Counted from the first letter of the stretch, positions 1 through 7,098 are shown. The stretch is DNA of 7,271 nt from Geobacter sp. UBA1603 (GCA_002322035.1 DCNF01000082.1:23194-30464), one strand, 5' to 3'. The notes: generated by a model from the sequence alone, not told the origin. Program-made: numbers and translations.

Positions 1-1
1 C

Positions 2-448
2 GTCACCAGACTGCTCGAAATGGGGCTCGATCCCTACAGCTTTTCGGACTCCCTGATCTGCATCCTGGCCCAGCGACTGGCCCGCAGACTGTGCAAGGAC
101 TGCCGCGAACCCTATCATCCTGACGATGCAGAGCTGGAGGAAATTATCGCCGAATTTGGCAGTGAATCTTTCGAAAACACTGGGCTTGGGCGTGCTGACA
201 TTGTTATGAACCGTGCCGTGGGATGCGATCTTTGCGGGCATTCCGGATACCGCGGACGCCTTGGCATCCATGAAATCCTGGAGTGCACCGCTCCGCTCAA
301 ATCCTTGATAAAGAAGCGGTCCGACACGGATTCGATCCGTCTGCAAGCTGCCCGAGACGGCATGACAACCCTCAAACAGGACGGGATTCTCAAGGTATTC
401 AAGGGGCTGACCGATATCTTTGAGGTGCGCCGGGTCTGCATCAAGTAA
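2..448 (+). CDS. GspE/PulE-family secretion or pilus assembly ATPase, C-terminal part (5' end outside window)
   Basis: The frame is open from base 2 and ends at TAA 446-448, leaving 148 residues of a longer protein. The fragment starts with VTRLLEMG, which in GspE/PilB ATPases directly follows the His box, so Walker A, the Asp box and Walker B lie upstream of the window. It then has the usual AQRLARRLC segment and a four-cysteine zinc module: C31xxC34 (bases 92-103) and C75xxC78 (bases 224-235). Next come the GYRGRLGIHEIL block and the C-terminal DGILKVFKGLTDIFEV block, both typical of GspE. Family members are cytoplasmic hexamers that power type II secretion or type IV pilus assembly. A terminator follows immediately and no gspF/pilC gene lies downstream, so this is the last gene of its operon or a stand-alone paralogue. 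GspE, PilB or an orphan paralogue cannot be told apart from this part alone. The ATG at base 20 is internal and not the real start. Confidence 0.93.
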   Translation, partial: VTRLLEMGLDPYSFSDSLICILAQRLARRLCKDCREPYHPDDAELEEIIAEFGSESFENTGLGRADIVMNRAVGCDLCGHSGYRGRLGIHEILECTAPLKSLIKKRSDTDSIRLQAARDGMTTLKQDGILKVFKGLTDIFEVRRVCIK

Positions 449-473
449 TGGCCGGGCTTCTCTCTGACCGTTA

Positions 474-505
474 GCGCCATGGGCCCTCCGTGGCGTTTTT
501 TGTTT
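474..505 (+). terminator. Intrinsic terminator after the GspE-type gene
   Basis: Bases 475-483 pair with 487-495 as a 9-bp stem (seven Watson-Crick pairs and two G-T pairs) around a 3-base loop. Six T residues follow directly at 496-501, then G and three more T. It begins 26 bases after the ATPase stop codon. This is a textbook rho-independent terminator and separates the secretion/pilus gene from the cytochrome unit. Confidence 0.88.
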
Positions 506-506
506 C

Positions 507-534
507 TGGACAAATGCCGTAATTCTGGTATAGC
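507..534 (+). promoter_or_regulatory. Candidate sigma70-type extended -10 promoter for the cytochrome/EAL-HDOD unit
   Basis: TGGACA at 507-512 matches the -35 consensus at five of six positions. After a 16-base spacer comes TATAGC at 529-534 (four of six), preceded by TG at 526-527, giving an extended -10. It lies just past the terminator and about 55 bases before the first start codon, which is where a promoter is expected. A short hairpin (545-549 with 556-560) would lie in the leader; I assign it no function. No sigma54 -24/-12 motif is visible. Confidence 0.5.
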
Positions 535-590
535 ACACCTGATCCCGGCTTCAGGGCCGGCGTCATAAAAATTAACACGAGGTGATGTGT

Positions 591-1055
591 ATGATGGCCC
601 GAATCGCTCTTTTCCTTTCTCTGATACTGATACCGGTGGCCTTGAATGCTGCTCAAGGCGTTCCGTTGCCGAAGGGCTATCCTTCATGGCAGAAAAGCCC
701 CCGCAAGGTCGTGACCGACAAGAGCTCGCTCTTTTATGGGATTCACTACATCTATGCCGACAAAAAGGCCGCGCAGGGCTACAAGGCCGGTAACCGGTTC
801 AGTGAAGGAAGCACGATCATCGTCGAGCACTTCAACATCAAAGAGGGCAACAGCACGGTTGACGGGTCCAAAAACATGGTGGTCATGATGCGCAAGGATA
901 AACGCCAGAAACAGACCGGCGGGTGGCTTTTTGCCGGATTCGGCGCCGATGGCCGGCCGAGCGGCCTCGATCCGCTCTCGACCTGTTTCGGTTGTCACCA
1001 GAAGGATGCGGCCCAACGGGATTTTGTGATATCAACCATCAAGGACTTCAATTAA
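591..1055 (+). CDS. Secreted cytochrome P460-family c-type haem protein
   Basis: The product is about 154 aa. Residues 1-20 form a classical signal peptide (R4, a hydrophobic core of Ile/Leu/Phe, then LNA-AQG), so export to the periplasm is expected. The mature part follows the P460 family pattern: an N-terminal PSWQK segment, YGIHYIYADKKA, FSEGSTIIVE, a GGWLFAGFGADG block, and a C-terminal haem site C132xxC135-H136 in STCFGCHQKDAAQRDFV. The CxxCH near the C-terminus is typical of cytochrome P460 and cytochrome c'-beta proteins. Known P460 enzymes oxidise hydroxylamine using a lysine-haem crosslink, while c'-beta relatives bind NO without turnover. I cannot tell which this is, because the crosslinking lysine cannot be assigned without a structural alignment (K58, K59 and K65 are candidates). 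Start: GAGGTGAT at 579-586 suits ATG 591 or 594 better than GTG 582. A 22-bp gap to the next gene suggests co-transcription. Confidence 0.82.
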   Translation: MMARIALFLSLILIPVALNAAQGVPLPKGYPSWQKSPRKVVTDKSSLFYGIHYIYADKKAAQGYKAGNRFSEGSTIIVEHFNIKEGNSTVDGSKNMVVMMRKDKRQKQTGGWLFAGFGADGRPSGLDPLSTCFGCHQKDAAQRDFVISTIKDFN

Positions 1056-1077
1056 GCAACACGCGGCGGATGTGACC

Positions 1078-2319
1078 ATGGAAGCACAGCACCACGAAAA
1101 ATTCTTCCTCGGACGCCAGCCGATCCTCGATCGCAACCAGGAGATTGTCGGCTACGAGCTGCTCTTCCGGGCTGCCGAAAAAAATGTGGCGGAGTTCGAG
1201 AGTTACTCCCATGCGAGCGCCAGCGTTATTACCAGCGCCCTGGCCTCCTTTGGAATTCAGGATGTGCTGGGGGGTAAATTCGGCTTCATCAACGTGCACC
1301 TCGGACTGCTCTTATCGGAAATGCTTGAGCTTCTGCCGACAGAACAATCTGTTCTTGAACTGCTGGAAATGATTGAACTGGATGACCAGGTCATCGAGCG
1401 CTGTCGCGAGTTGAAAGAGCTCGGCTTCCGGCTTGCACTGGATGACCATCAGTACAATCCGGCCTATCAGGAAATCTACCAGATCGTCGACATCGTCAAG
1501 ATCGACATCCTGCAGACCGACGCGGCCCTTCTGCCGGTCATTGTCCGTGAACTTCGCACATTTCCCTTGAAGATCCTGGCCGAAAAGGTCGAGACGGTCG
1601 AGCAGTTTGAAGTCTGCTACAACATCGGCTTTGACCTTTTCCAGGGCTACTTTTTTGAGCGGCCGGTGGTTTTGAACCGCAAACGGATCGATGTTTCCGG
1701 CCTGGCAATGCTTACCCTTCTGCAGCAGCTGATCAGCGATGCGCCGCTGGGCGCCATCGAGCAAACCTTCAAGGAAAACCCCGGCCTGTCCTACAACCTG
1801 CTGCGCCTGGTCAACTCTGTCGCCATGGGTATGCGGGAAAAGATCAAAACCTTGCGGCATGCGATCATGATGCTCGGCACCAGCCACCTTCGCCGCTGGA
1901 TACAGCTCTCGCTGTTTGCCGGCAACGACACGCGCGGCGGCAACAGCCCGCTCTTGGAAATGGCCGCGGTTCGCGGGCGCCTGATGGAAATTCTGGTCAT
2001 GCAGAAAGCCCATGGCTCCGGAGGTGAAGAACTGGCCGAAGGAGCATTCATGACCGGTATCCTTTCACTTCTTGACGTTCTGTTTGAGACATCAATGGAT
2101 GAGATCATCGCCAACCTGAACCTGTCAGACGATGTGGGCAACGCCCTGCTTCGACGCAGCGGTCAGCTCGGCAACCTTCTGTCTTTGACCGAACATCTCG
2201 AAATGACCGATTTCGATTCGGTCACTCCACTTCTGGCAACCTGCGACATAACCCTTGACGAACTGCTTACGGCCCAGTTGGAGGCTTTCAACTGGCGCGC
2301 CCTGGTCGCTGCCAAATAA
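1078..2319 (+). CDS. EAL-HDOD signalling protein (YuxH-like), degenerate EAL domain plus HDOD domain
   Basis: The product is 413 aa with no signal peptide or membrane segment, so it is cytoplasmic. Residues about 9-200 form an EAL-type cyclic-di-GMP phosphodiesterase fold opened by FFLGRQPILDR and YELLFR, as usual in EAL-HDOD proteins. Counterparts of most metal or catalytic residues are visible: E27, N72, E94, D122-D123, K141 (in KID), E169 and Q189 (in QGY). Loop 6, normally DDFGTG, reads DDHQYN, and AEGVE reads AEKVE, so activity is doubtful. Residues about 212-400 are an HDOD domain (PGLSYNLLRLVNS, AIMMLGTSHLRRWI), a relative of HD-type hydrolases lacking the catalytic His-Asp pair and usually involved in protein contacts. 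ATG 1078 is chosen because GGCGGA at 1065-1070 sits 7 bases before it; GTG 1072 is too close to that site. It probably shares an mRNA with the upstream cytochrome gene. No clear terminator follows. A regulatory role is inferred; the target is unknown. Confidence 0.9.
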   Translation: MEAQHHEKFFLGRQPILDRNQEIVGYELLFRAAEKNVAEFESYSHASASVITSALASFGIQDVLGGKFGFINVHLGLLLSEMLELLPTEQSVLELLEMIELDDQVIERCRELKELGFRLALDDHQYNPAYQEIYQIVDIVKIDILQTDAALLPVIVRELRTFPLKILAEKVETVEQFEVCYNIGFDLFQGYFFERPVVLNRKRIDVSGLAMLTLLQQLISDAPLGAIEQTFKENPGLSYNLLRLVNSVAMGMREKIKTLRHAIMMLGTSHLRRWIQLSLFAGNDTRGGNSPLLEMAAVRGRLMEILVMQKAHGSGGEELAEGAFMTGILSLLDVLFETSMDEIIANLNLSDDVGNALLRRSGQLGNLLSLTEHLEMTDFDSVTPLLATCDITLDELLTAQLEAFNWRALVAAK

Positions 2320-2381
2320 CCCCGCGTGCTTAACGAATCCCGGACCGTGTTTTTCCTGCGGCCATTCTGCTCCCGACGGGC

Positions 2382-2410
2382 TTGACGCTGTCGGTCAAAT
2401 CTGTGATACT
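2382..2410 (+). promoter_or_regulatory. Candidate sigma70-type promoter of the xseB-ispA-dxs operon, with an internal dyad
   Basis: TTGACG at 2382-2387 matches the -35 consensus at five of six positions. A 17-base spacer leads to GATACT at 2405-2410 (four of six), preceded by TG at 2402-2403 as an extended -10. Transcription would begin near 2417, just before the GGAGGG ribosome site at 2421-2426, leaving a short leader of about 19 bases. The spacer contains an inverted repeat, TTGAC at 2382-2386 and GTCAA at 2394-2398, separated by 7 bases, which could be an operator or chance. The rest of the 2320-2435 gap shows no convincing terminator. Confidence 0.55.
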
Positions 2411-2435
2411 GATCAGCCACGGAGGGACCGGCGTT

Positions 2436-2669
2436 ATGGCAGGTGACAAGTTTGAAACATCGCTGAAAAAGCTCGAGGAAATCGTACAACGGCTGGAGGG
2501 CGGAGCTCTCACGCTCGAAGATTCGCTCAAAGCCTTTGAGGAGGGGGTCCGCCACGCGGCGTTCTGCTCCAAAAAGCTTGACGAAGCGGAGCATCGGGTT
2601 GATGTGCTGCTGAAACGCAAGGACGGCAGCCTTGAAACACGGCCGTTCGAACACACTGCTGAAGCGTAA
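2436..2669 (+). CDS. xseB: Exodeoxyribonuclease VII small subunit
   Basis: The product is 77 aa, the normal size for XseB. It carries the family signature along its length: FETSLKKLEEIVQRLEGG at residues 6-23, then LTLEDSLKAFEEGV and a C-terminal helix around KKLDEAEHRV. The protein is mostly two amphipathic helices. With the catalytic large subunit XseA it forms cytoplasmic exonuclease VII, which degrades single-stranded DNA to short oligonucleotides. ATG 2436 is preceded by GGAGGG at 2421-2426 with a 9-base spacer. The frame continues upstream to TTG 2382, but that codon lies in the candidate -35 box and the added residues are not XseB-like. ispA starts 24 bases after the stop, consistent with one operon. 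The usual partner gene xseA is not next to it in this window. Confidence 0.93.
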   Translation: MAGDKFETSLKKLEEIVQRLEGGALTLEDSLKAFEEGVRHAAFCSKKLDEAEHRVDVLLKRKDGSLETRPFEHTAEA

Positions 2670-2693
2670 GTCTATACTCAAAGGGAATCGTTC

Positions 2694-3587
2694 ATGGATT
2701 TGAAAGCATATTTGAAAGAGCAGTGCCAATTGGTAGACACCGCGCTTGATCGTTTCCTCCCCCGCGAGACGGAACGTCCCGGCAGTGTCCACGCCGCGAT
2801 GCGCTATTCTGTTTTTGCCGGCGGCAAGCGGGTTCGCCCGATCCTGATGCTTGCCGCCAGCCAGGCCGTCGGCGGTTCAACCGATCAGACAATACCGGCC
2901 GCCTGTGCCATGGAGATGATCCATACCTATTCCCTGATCCATGATGACCTGCCGGCCATGGACGATGATGACTTCCGGCGTGGCAACCCGACCAACCACA
3001 AGGTCTACGGTGAAGCGATTGCAATCCTGGCCGGTGACGCCCTGTTGACTGAAGCGTTCAAACTGATCAGCGATTCCCGCTACGCCGGAGGTGTTGCCCC
3101 GGCCACCCGACTGCAGGTGATTCACGAAATTGCCACATGCGCCGGCTCCCACGGTATGGTCGGCGGCCAGGTGGTCGATATGGAAAGCGAAGGCAAAACG
3201 GATATTGATCTGCCGACCGTCCAGTATATCCACACCCGCAAGACCGGTGCCCTGATCAAGGCCTCGGTGGTTTCAGGCGCCCTGCTCGGCGGTGCCGATG
3301 ACCGGCAGCTGGCGGCGATTACCCGCTACGGCGAAGCCGCCGGGCTGGCTTTTCAGATCGCCGACGACATCCTTGACATTGAGGGCACAACCGAAGAAAT
3401 CGGTAAGGATGCCGGCAGTGACCAAGCCCGCGGCAAAGCGACCTACCCAGCGGTGATCGGACTGGCTGCGGCCAAAGAGGAAGCCCAGTCGATGATGGAC
3501 GAGGCACTGGCTGCCCTTGAAATTTTCGGGGCCGAGGCTGATCCGCTGCGGGAAATTGCCGCCTATATCGTCAAACGGAAGAACTGA
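2694..3587 (+). CDS. ispA: (2E,6E)-farnesyl diphosphate synthase, polyprenyl synthase family
   Basis: The 297-aa product is a full-length trans-prenyltransferase. It has the substrate motif GGKRVRP at 43-49, the first Asp-rich motif DDLPAMD at 84-90 within SLIHDDLPAMDDDD, and the second Asp-rich motif DDILD at 224-228 within FQIADDILDIEGT. These aspartates bind Mg2+ and diphosphate. The enzyme condenses dimethylallyl diphosphate with isopentenyl diphosphate to geranyl and then farnesyl diphosphate, feeding quinone, undecaprenyl and hopanoid synthesis. The two-residue insertion in the first motif together with an aromatic residue (Y79) five positions before it is the pattern described for bacterial farnesyl-type enzymes, favouring C15 over C20 product; chain length is inferred. 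ATG 2694 has AAGGGA at 2681-2686 with a 7-base spacer. The stop lies 3 bases before dxs, a tight operon junction linking early and middle isoprenoid steps. Confidence 0.95.
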   Translation: MDLKAYLKEQCQLVDTALDRFLPRETERPGSVHAAMRYSVFAGGKRVRPILMLAASQAVGGSTDQTIPAACAMEMIHTYSLIHDDLPAMDDDDFRRGNPTNHKVYGEAIAILAGDALLTEAFKLISDSRYAGGVAPATRLQVIHEIATCAGSHGMVGGQVVDMESEGKTDIDLPTVQYIHTRKTGALIKASVVSGALLGGADDRQLAAITRYGEAAGLAFQIADDILDIEGTTEEIGKDAGSDQARGKATYPAVIGLAAAKEEAQSMMDEALAALEIFGAEADPLREIAAYIVKRKN

Positions 3588-3590
3588 TCC

Positions 3591-5471
3591 ATGTCCGACA
3601 TTCTCCAATCGATCAACTCGCCTGAAGATCTGAAGCGACTGCCGTCAAGCCGCCTTTCCGACGTTGCCTCCGAACTGCGCCGCATGATCATTGAGACCTG
3701 CGCCGCAAACGGTGGCCATCTGGCTCCCAGCCTCGGTGTGGTTGAGTTGACGATTGCCCTGCATCGGGTCTTTTCGTCACCGCAGGACAAAATCATCTGG
3801 GATGTGGGGCATCAGGCGTACGCCCACAAGATCATGACCGGCCGCCGTGACCGGTTTGGAACCCTGCGGACACTGAACGGCATCAGTGGTTTCCCCAAGC
3901 GGCACGAATCCGTCCACGATGCCTTTGATGTGGGGCACTCCTCGACCTCCATCTCCGCTGCCACCGGATTTGCCGCGGCACGAGACCTTGACGGCAGGAA
4001 AAGCAAGGTGGTAGCCGTGATCGGTGACGGGTCCATGACCGGCGGCATCGCCTACGAAGGGATTAATCACGCGGGGCACCTGGACAAAGATCTGATCGTC
4101 ATACTGAATGACAATGAGATGTCAATTGCCGAAAACGTGGGTGCCCTGTCAACCTTCTTGAGCCGGACCGCCTCAAGCGAATTCGTCCACCGGGTCAAAA
4201 AGGATGTTGAGTCCTTTCTGACCCGGCTTGATATGGGTAAAGGGATGCTGAAGATTGCCCACAAGATGGAAGAGTCGCTCAAAGGGCTTTTCACCCCCGG
4301 AATGCTTTTTGAGGCTTTTGGATTCGACTACATCGGTCCGATCGACGGCCACGACCTGCCGCTTCTGATCGAGACGCTCGAAAGCGTCAAGACCTTCAAC
4401 GATGCCGTCCTGATCCATGTCCTGACCAAAAAGGGGAAAGGGTATCCACCGGCCGAACAGAATCCCTCGCTCTTCCACGGGGTCGGTCCCTTCGAAATTG
4501 CGACCGGCAAGGTGTTAAAAGGCAAGGGTGGCGCCGCATCCTACACCGCCGTCTTCGGATCATCGATCTGCAAACTTGCTGCCGAGGATGAGCGAATTGT
4601 TGCGATTACAGCCGCTATGCCTGACGGCACCGGCCTGACCGGTTTTTCCAAAGAGTTCCCCGAACGTTTTTTCGACGTGGGAATTGCCGAGCAGCACGGC
4701 GTAACGTTTGCCGCCGGACTGGCTGCCGAAGGCCGCCGTCCGGTCTTCGCCGTCTATTCCAGTTTTCTGCAGCGCGCCTATGACCAGGTGTTTCATGACG
4801 TATGCCTGCAGAATCTGCCGGTCACCTTTGCGATTGACCGCGGAGGGGTCGTCGGCAACGACGGCCCGACCCATCACGGCGCCTTTGACCTCTCCTACCT
4901 GCGCCACCTGCCAAACATGACCCTGATGGCGCCAAAGGATGAGAACGAACTTCAGCACATGCTGGCAACAGCGATCAGCTGTGGAAAACCTGCGGCCGTC
5001 CGCTACCCCCGCGGCAATGGCTACGGAGTCCCGCTTGAACAGGAACTGAAACCGATCCCCCTTGGCCGGGCCGAAATGCTCCGCGAAGGCTCCGATGCCG
5101 CCATACTGGCACTCGGCACCATGGTGTACCCTGCCGTCGAGGCAGCACAGCAGCTCCAGGAACAGCACGGCGTCAGGCTCTCGGTTGTCAATGCGCGTTT
5201 TGTAAAGCCGCTTGACGAGATGATGATCCTGGAGCTGGCACAAAAATGCGGAAAGCTGATAACCATCGAAGAAAACAGCCTGCAGGGCGGTTTTGGGACG
5301 GCTGTGCTTGAACTGCTGCAGGACAAGGGAATAAGCAGCGTAAAGGTTCTGCGACTGGGGTATCCTGATCTGCCGATCCCCCAGGGGGAGCAGCACGAAC
5401 TCCGTTCCATGCTCGGTCTTGATGCTCCCGGAATCAGTTTATCGGTCAAGGAGTTTCTCGACCGGCCATGA
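3591..5471 (+). CDS. dxs: 1-deoxy-D-xylulose-5-phosphate synthase
   Basis: The product is 626 aa, the normal length. This thiamine-diphosphate enzyme condenses pyruvate and glyceraldehyde 3-phosphate to 1-deoxy-D-xylulose 5-phosphate with loss of CO2, the committed step of the MEP isoprenoid pathway and also a feed into thiamine and pyridoxal synthesis. Visible features in order: [14 protein letters not shown] with H43 (equivalent to E. coli H49), [12 protein letters not shown], the GDGSMTGG cofactor motif at 145-152 with D146, the NDNEMSI segment at 173-179 with N175 as probable metal ligand, the catalytic Glu E367 in VGIAEQHG (equivalent to E. coli E370), [15 protein letters not shown] in the pyrimidine domain, and a transketolase-like C-terminal domain ending near [12 protein letters not shown]. 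All key residues are intact. ATG 3591 has only a weak upstream purine run (GGAAG), so translation may depend partly on ribosomes finishing ispA. Its stop overlaps the next start by 4 bases. Confidence 0.97.
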   Translation: MSDILQSINSPEDLKRLPSSRLSDVASELRRMIIETCAANGGHLAPSLGVVELTIALHRVFSSPQDKIIWDVGHQAYAHKIMTGRRDRFGTLRTLNGISGFPKRHESVHDAFDVGHSSTSISAATGFAAARDLDGRKSKVVAVIGDGSMTGGIAYEGINHAGHLDKDLIVILNDNEMSIAENVGALSTFLSRTASSEFVHRVKKDVESFLTRLDMGKGMLKIAHKMEESLKGLFTPGMLFEAFGFDYIGPIDGHDLPLLIETLESVKTFNDAVLIHVLTKKGKGYPPAEQNPSLFHGVGPFEIATGKVLKGKGGAASYTAVFGSSICKLAAEDERIVAITAAMPDGTGLTGFSKEFPERFFDVGIAEQHGVTFAAGLAAEGRRPVFAVYSSFLQRAYDQVFHDVCLQNLPVTFAIDRGGVVGNDGPTHHGAFDLSYLRHLPNMTLMAPKDENELQHMLATAISCGKPAAVRYPRGNGYGVPLEQELKPIPLGRAEMLREGSDAAILALGTMVYPAVEAAQQLQEQHGVRLSVVNARFVKPLDEMMILELAQKCGKLITIEENSLQGGFGTAVLELLQDKGISSVKVLRLGYPDLPIPQGEQHELRSMLGLDAPGISLSVKEFLDRP

Positions 5472-5770
5472 CCTACGCCGACCTGGCAGCTGCCCTGCAC
5501 ATCTTCGGCTTCAGTGAGCACGACCAACTCACCGCAGCACAGATCAGGCGCCGTCACCGCGATCTGGTCAAAGCCAGCCACCCTGACCTGCCGGATCAGC
5601 TGCCCCGTTCCGGTAGCACCATTCGCCAGATCAACGCTGCTGCAGCCATCCTGTCCGACTACGTGGCATCCTACCGCATCACCTTTTCGGAAGACGAGTT
5701 CTACCGCCAGAATCCCGATGAACGCCTGAGAATGCAGTTTGACAATGATCCGGTCTGGGGTGGGCGGTGA
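5468..5770 (+). CDS. Small stand-alone J-domain (DnaJ-like) protein
   Basis: The product is 100 aa. It is almost entirely a J-domain: an N-terminal [13 protein letters not shown] helix, helix II with the basic run [12 protein letters not shown], the invariant HPD tripeptide at residues 38-40, and a helix III segment [15 protein letters not shown]. An acidic, Asn/Asp-rich tail follows (about 75-100). There is no Gly/Phe region, zinc module or substrate-binding domain as in full DnaJ. J-domains stimulate the ATPase of Hsp70 (DnaK); with HPD and the basic helix kept, that activity is plausible here. It is cytoplasmic. The start ATG 5468 overlaps the dxs stop (ATGA), and AAGGAG at 5448-5453 lies 14 bases before it, rather far, so translational coupling to dxs is likely. 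Its own stop overlaps the next gene. Client and role are unknown. Confidence 0.85.
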   Translation: MTYADLAAALHIFGFSEHDQLTAAQIRRRHRDLVKASHPDLPDQLPRSGSTIRQINAAAAILSDYVASYRITFSEDEFYRQNPDERLRMQFDNDPVWGGR

Positions 5771-7047
5771 ATCACGTTCCGGTCCGATGGCTTTATTGCC
5801 TCTTTTCGGCTGCCAGCCTGATTCTCCTCCTGCACCACGATCCGGCGGCAGAGCCGATTGACATCGACCCGCTTGCCCACAGCAGCTATGGCCGCGAGTT
5901 GATGCTGCGCGGAGAATACGAAAAAGGGATCGATCACCTGCGGCGGGCCTACCTTACCTTTCCCCTTAATACCACACTAAAGCGTAACCTGGCCGAAGGG
6001 TATGCCGCCTCCGGCAACCTGGCCATGAAGCGCAACCAGTATGAACAGGCCGATGAGTACTTTGTCAAAGCCCAGGAGCTCTATCCCGGGGAAGCGGCCT
6101 ATTCGCTTCTGCGCGGCATCTGCAACTATTACCTCAAGCGTTACGACACGGCCGGACACGAACTGGGCCGGGCCCAGGCGCAGCTGCCCTCGTCGGCAGA
6201 GGTACTGTACTATCTCGGCCTTGTTGAATACGAACGCGACAACCGGCCGCAGGCGATTGAACTGTGGGAGCAGGCGATCAGGCTTTCTCCGGGCCGACGG
6301 GAAATTTCTGACATGCTCTCCAAGGCCCGCCGAGAATCACGGGTCGAAAACGGCATGGAGCGCAGCCACAGCTCTCGTTTCGACCTGACCTACGATCCGG
6401 GCGTCAGCGGCACATTTGCCTTACGTATCCTCGACGTGCTGGAAACAGCCGCAAACCAGATCGGCGCCGAACTTGGCCATTTTCCCGGCCCGCGCGTACC
6501 GGTGGCAATTTACAAACGGGACGATTTCAAGGATGTCACCGGCTCACCCGACTGGTCGGGCGGAATCTACGACGGCCGGATCAGATTACCGTTCGGTGCC
6601 CTGAATGAAATAACTCCTGCCATTCGCGGAGTACTGTTCCACGAATACGCCCATGTGGTTATCTTTGACCTTACCAGGGGCAACTGCCCGCTCTGGCTGA
6701 ACGAAGGCATTGCAGAAATGTTCGGCCGGATGCAGCACAACACACCACTTCCGGAACTTGGCACAGCACTGCGTAGCGGCACTGTCATGCCATTCCGCTC
6801 GCTTGAAACAAGTTTTTCAGGCATGGCGAAGTCCCAGGCGGCGCTGGCCTACCAACAGAGCTACGCCCTGGTCAACCACATGGTAATTCGTTACGGCTGG
6901 CACACGATTCGCCAGATACTGACCGACCTGGGTAAAGGGAGGAACATTGATGATGCCGTATCGTCTGCGCTGGCAAACCACTCGCAGACCTATGACGGAC
7001 TGACCCGGGAATGGCTCGAATCCATGAAGCAGGGAATAGGGATCTGA
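5767..7047 (+). CDS. Exported TPR-repeat protein with peptidase MA-like (HExxH gluzincin) domain
   Basis: The product is 426 aa. Residues 8-22 are hydrophobic after R7 (signal peptide or membrane anchor), and the following HHDPAAEP looks like a possible cleavage region, so a periplasmic location is expected. Residues about 37-176 hold roughly four TPR-like helical pairs, for example GRELMLRGEYEKGIDHLRRA and LYYLGLVEYERDNRPQAIEL, usually a protein-binding surface. Residues about 200-420 match the peptidase MA family: zinc site H292-E293-Y-A-H296 and, downstream, WLNEGIAE with E313 as probable third zinc ligand, as in gluzincins. The catalytic set appears intact, so it is probably an active zinc protease, but the substrate is unknown. 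Start: GTG 5767 overlaps the previous stop (GTGA), with G-rich bases at 5757-5764 as a poor ribosome site; no better in-frame start precedes the hydrophobic segment. It is the last protein gene of the xseB-ispA-dxs run, and no terminator is evident after it. Confidence 0.87.
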   Translation: MNHVPVRWLYCLFSAASLILLLHHDPAAEPIDIDPLAHSSYGRELMLRGEYEKGIDHLRRAYLTFPLNTTLKRNLAEGYAASGNLAMKRNQYEQADEYFVKAQELYPGEAAYSLLRGICNYYLKRYDTAGHELGRAQAQLPSSAEVLYYLGLVEYERDNRPQAIELWEQAIRLSPGRREISDMLSKARRESRVENGMERSHSSRFDLTYDPGVSGTFALRILDVLETAANQIGAELGHFPGPRVPVAIYKRDDFKDVTGSPDWSGGIYDGRIRLPFGALNEITPAIRGVLFHEYAHVVIFDLTRGNCPLWLNEGIAEMFGRMQHNTPLPELGTALRSGTVMPFRSLETSFSGMAKSQAALAYQQSYALVNHMVIRYGWHTIRQILTDLGKGRNIDDAVSSALANHSQTYDGLTREWLESMKQGIGI

Positions 7048-7098
7048 ATACTAACAACGCAAATCTGCCGAAACTGGAGATCTCTATCTGGTTTATTC

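Noticed and set aside
545..560. CCGGC/GCCGG hairpin in the cytochrome leader as a riboswitch or second terminator
   Set aside because: The stem has only five pairs and no T run or conserved riboswitch core follows; it is most likely incidental.
582..590. GTG 582 or ATG 585 as the cytochrome start
   Set aside because: These codons fall inside the purine-rich ribosome site (579-586). ATG 591 or 594 gives proper spacing and a cleaner signal peptide.
115..687. Minus-strand open frame of 190 codons spanning the ATPase end, the terminator and the start of the cytochrome gene
   Set aside because: It runs through a strong intrinsic terminator and two unrelated genes, and its translation is low-complexity (Arg/Ser/Pro-rich), like an artefact.
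1312..2013. Open frame of 233 codons on the minus strand inside the EAL-HDOD gene
   Set aside because: It is antisense to a clear coding sequence, its translation has no recognisable domain, and no promoter or ribosome site was seen for it.
2163..2792. Minus-strand open frame of 209 codons across the EAL-HDOD end, xseB and ispA start
   Set aside because: It overlaps three supported genes and a promoter on the other strand and resembles no known protein.
4560..5396. Long open frame of 278 codons on the minus strand inside dxs
   Set aside because: It lies wholly antisense to a well-conserved enzyme gene in GC-rich DNA, where long antisense frames are common. Its translation shows no family motif.
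7068..7095. Possible terminator after the metalloprotease gene around the GAGATCTC palindrome
   Set aside because: The palindrome would leave almost no loop, the flanking arms pair over only four bases, and no T run follows.
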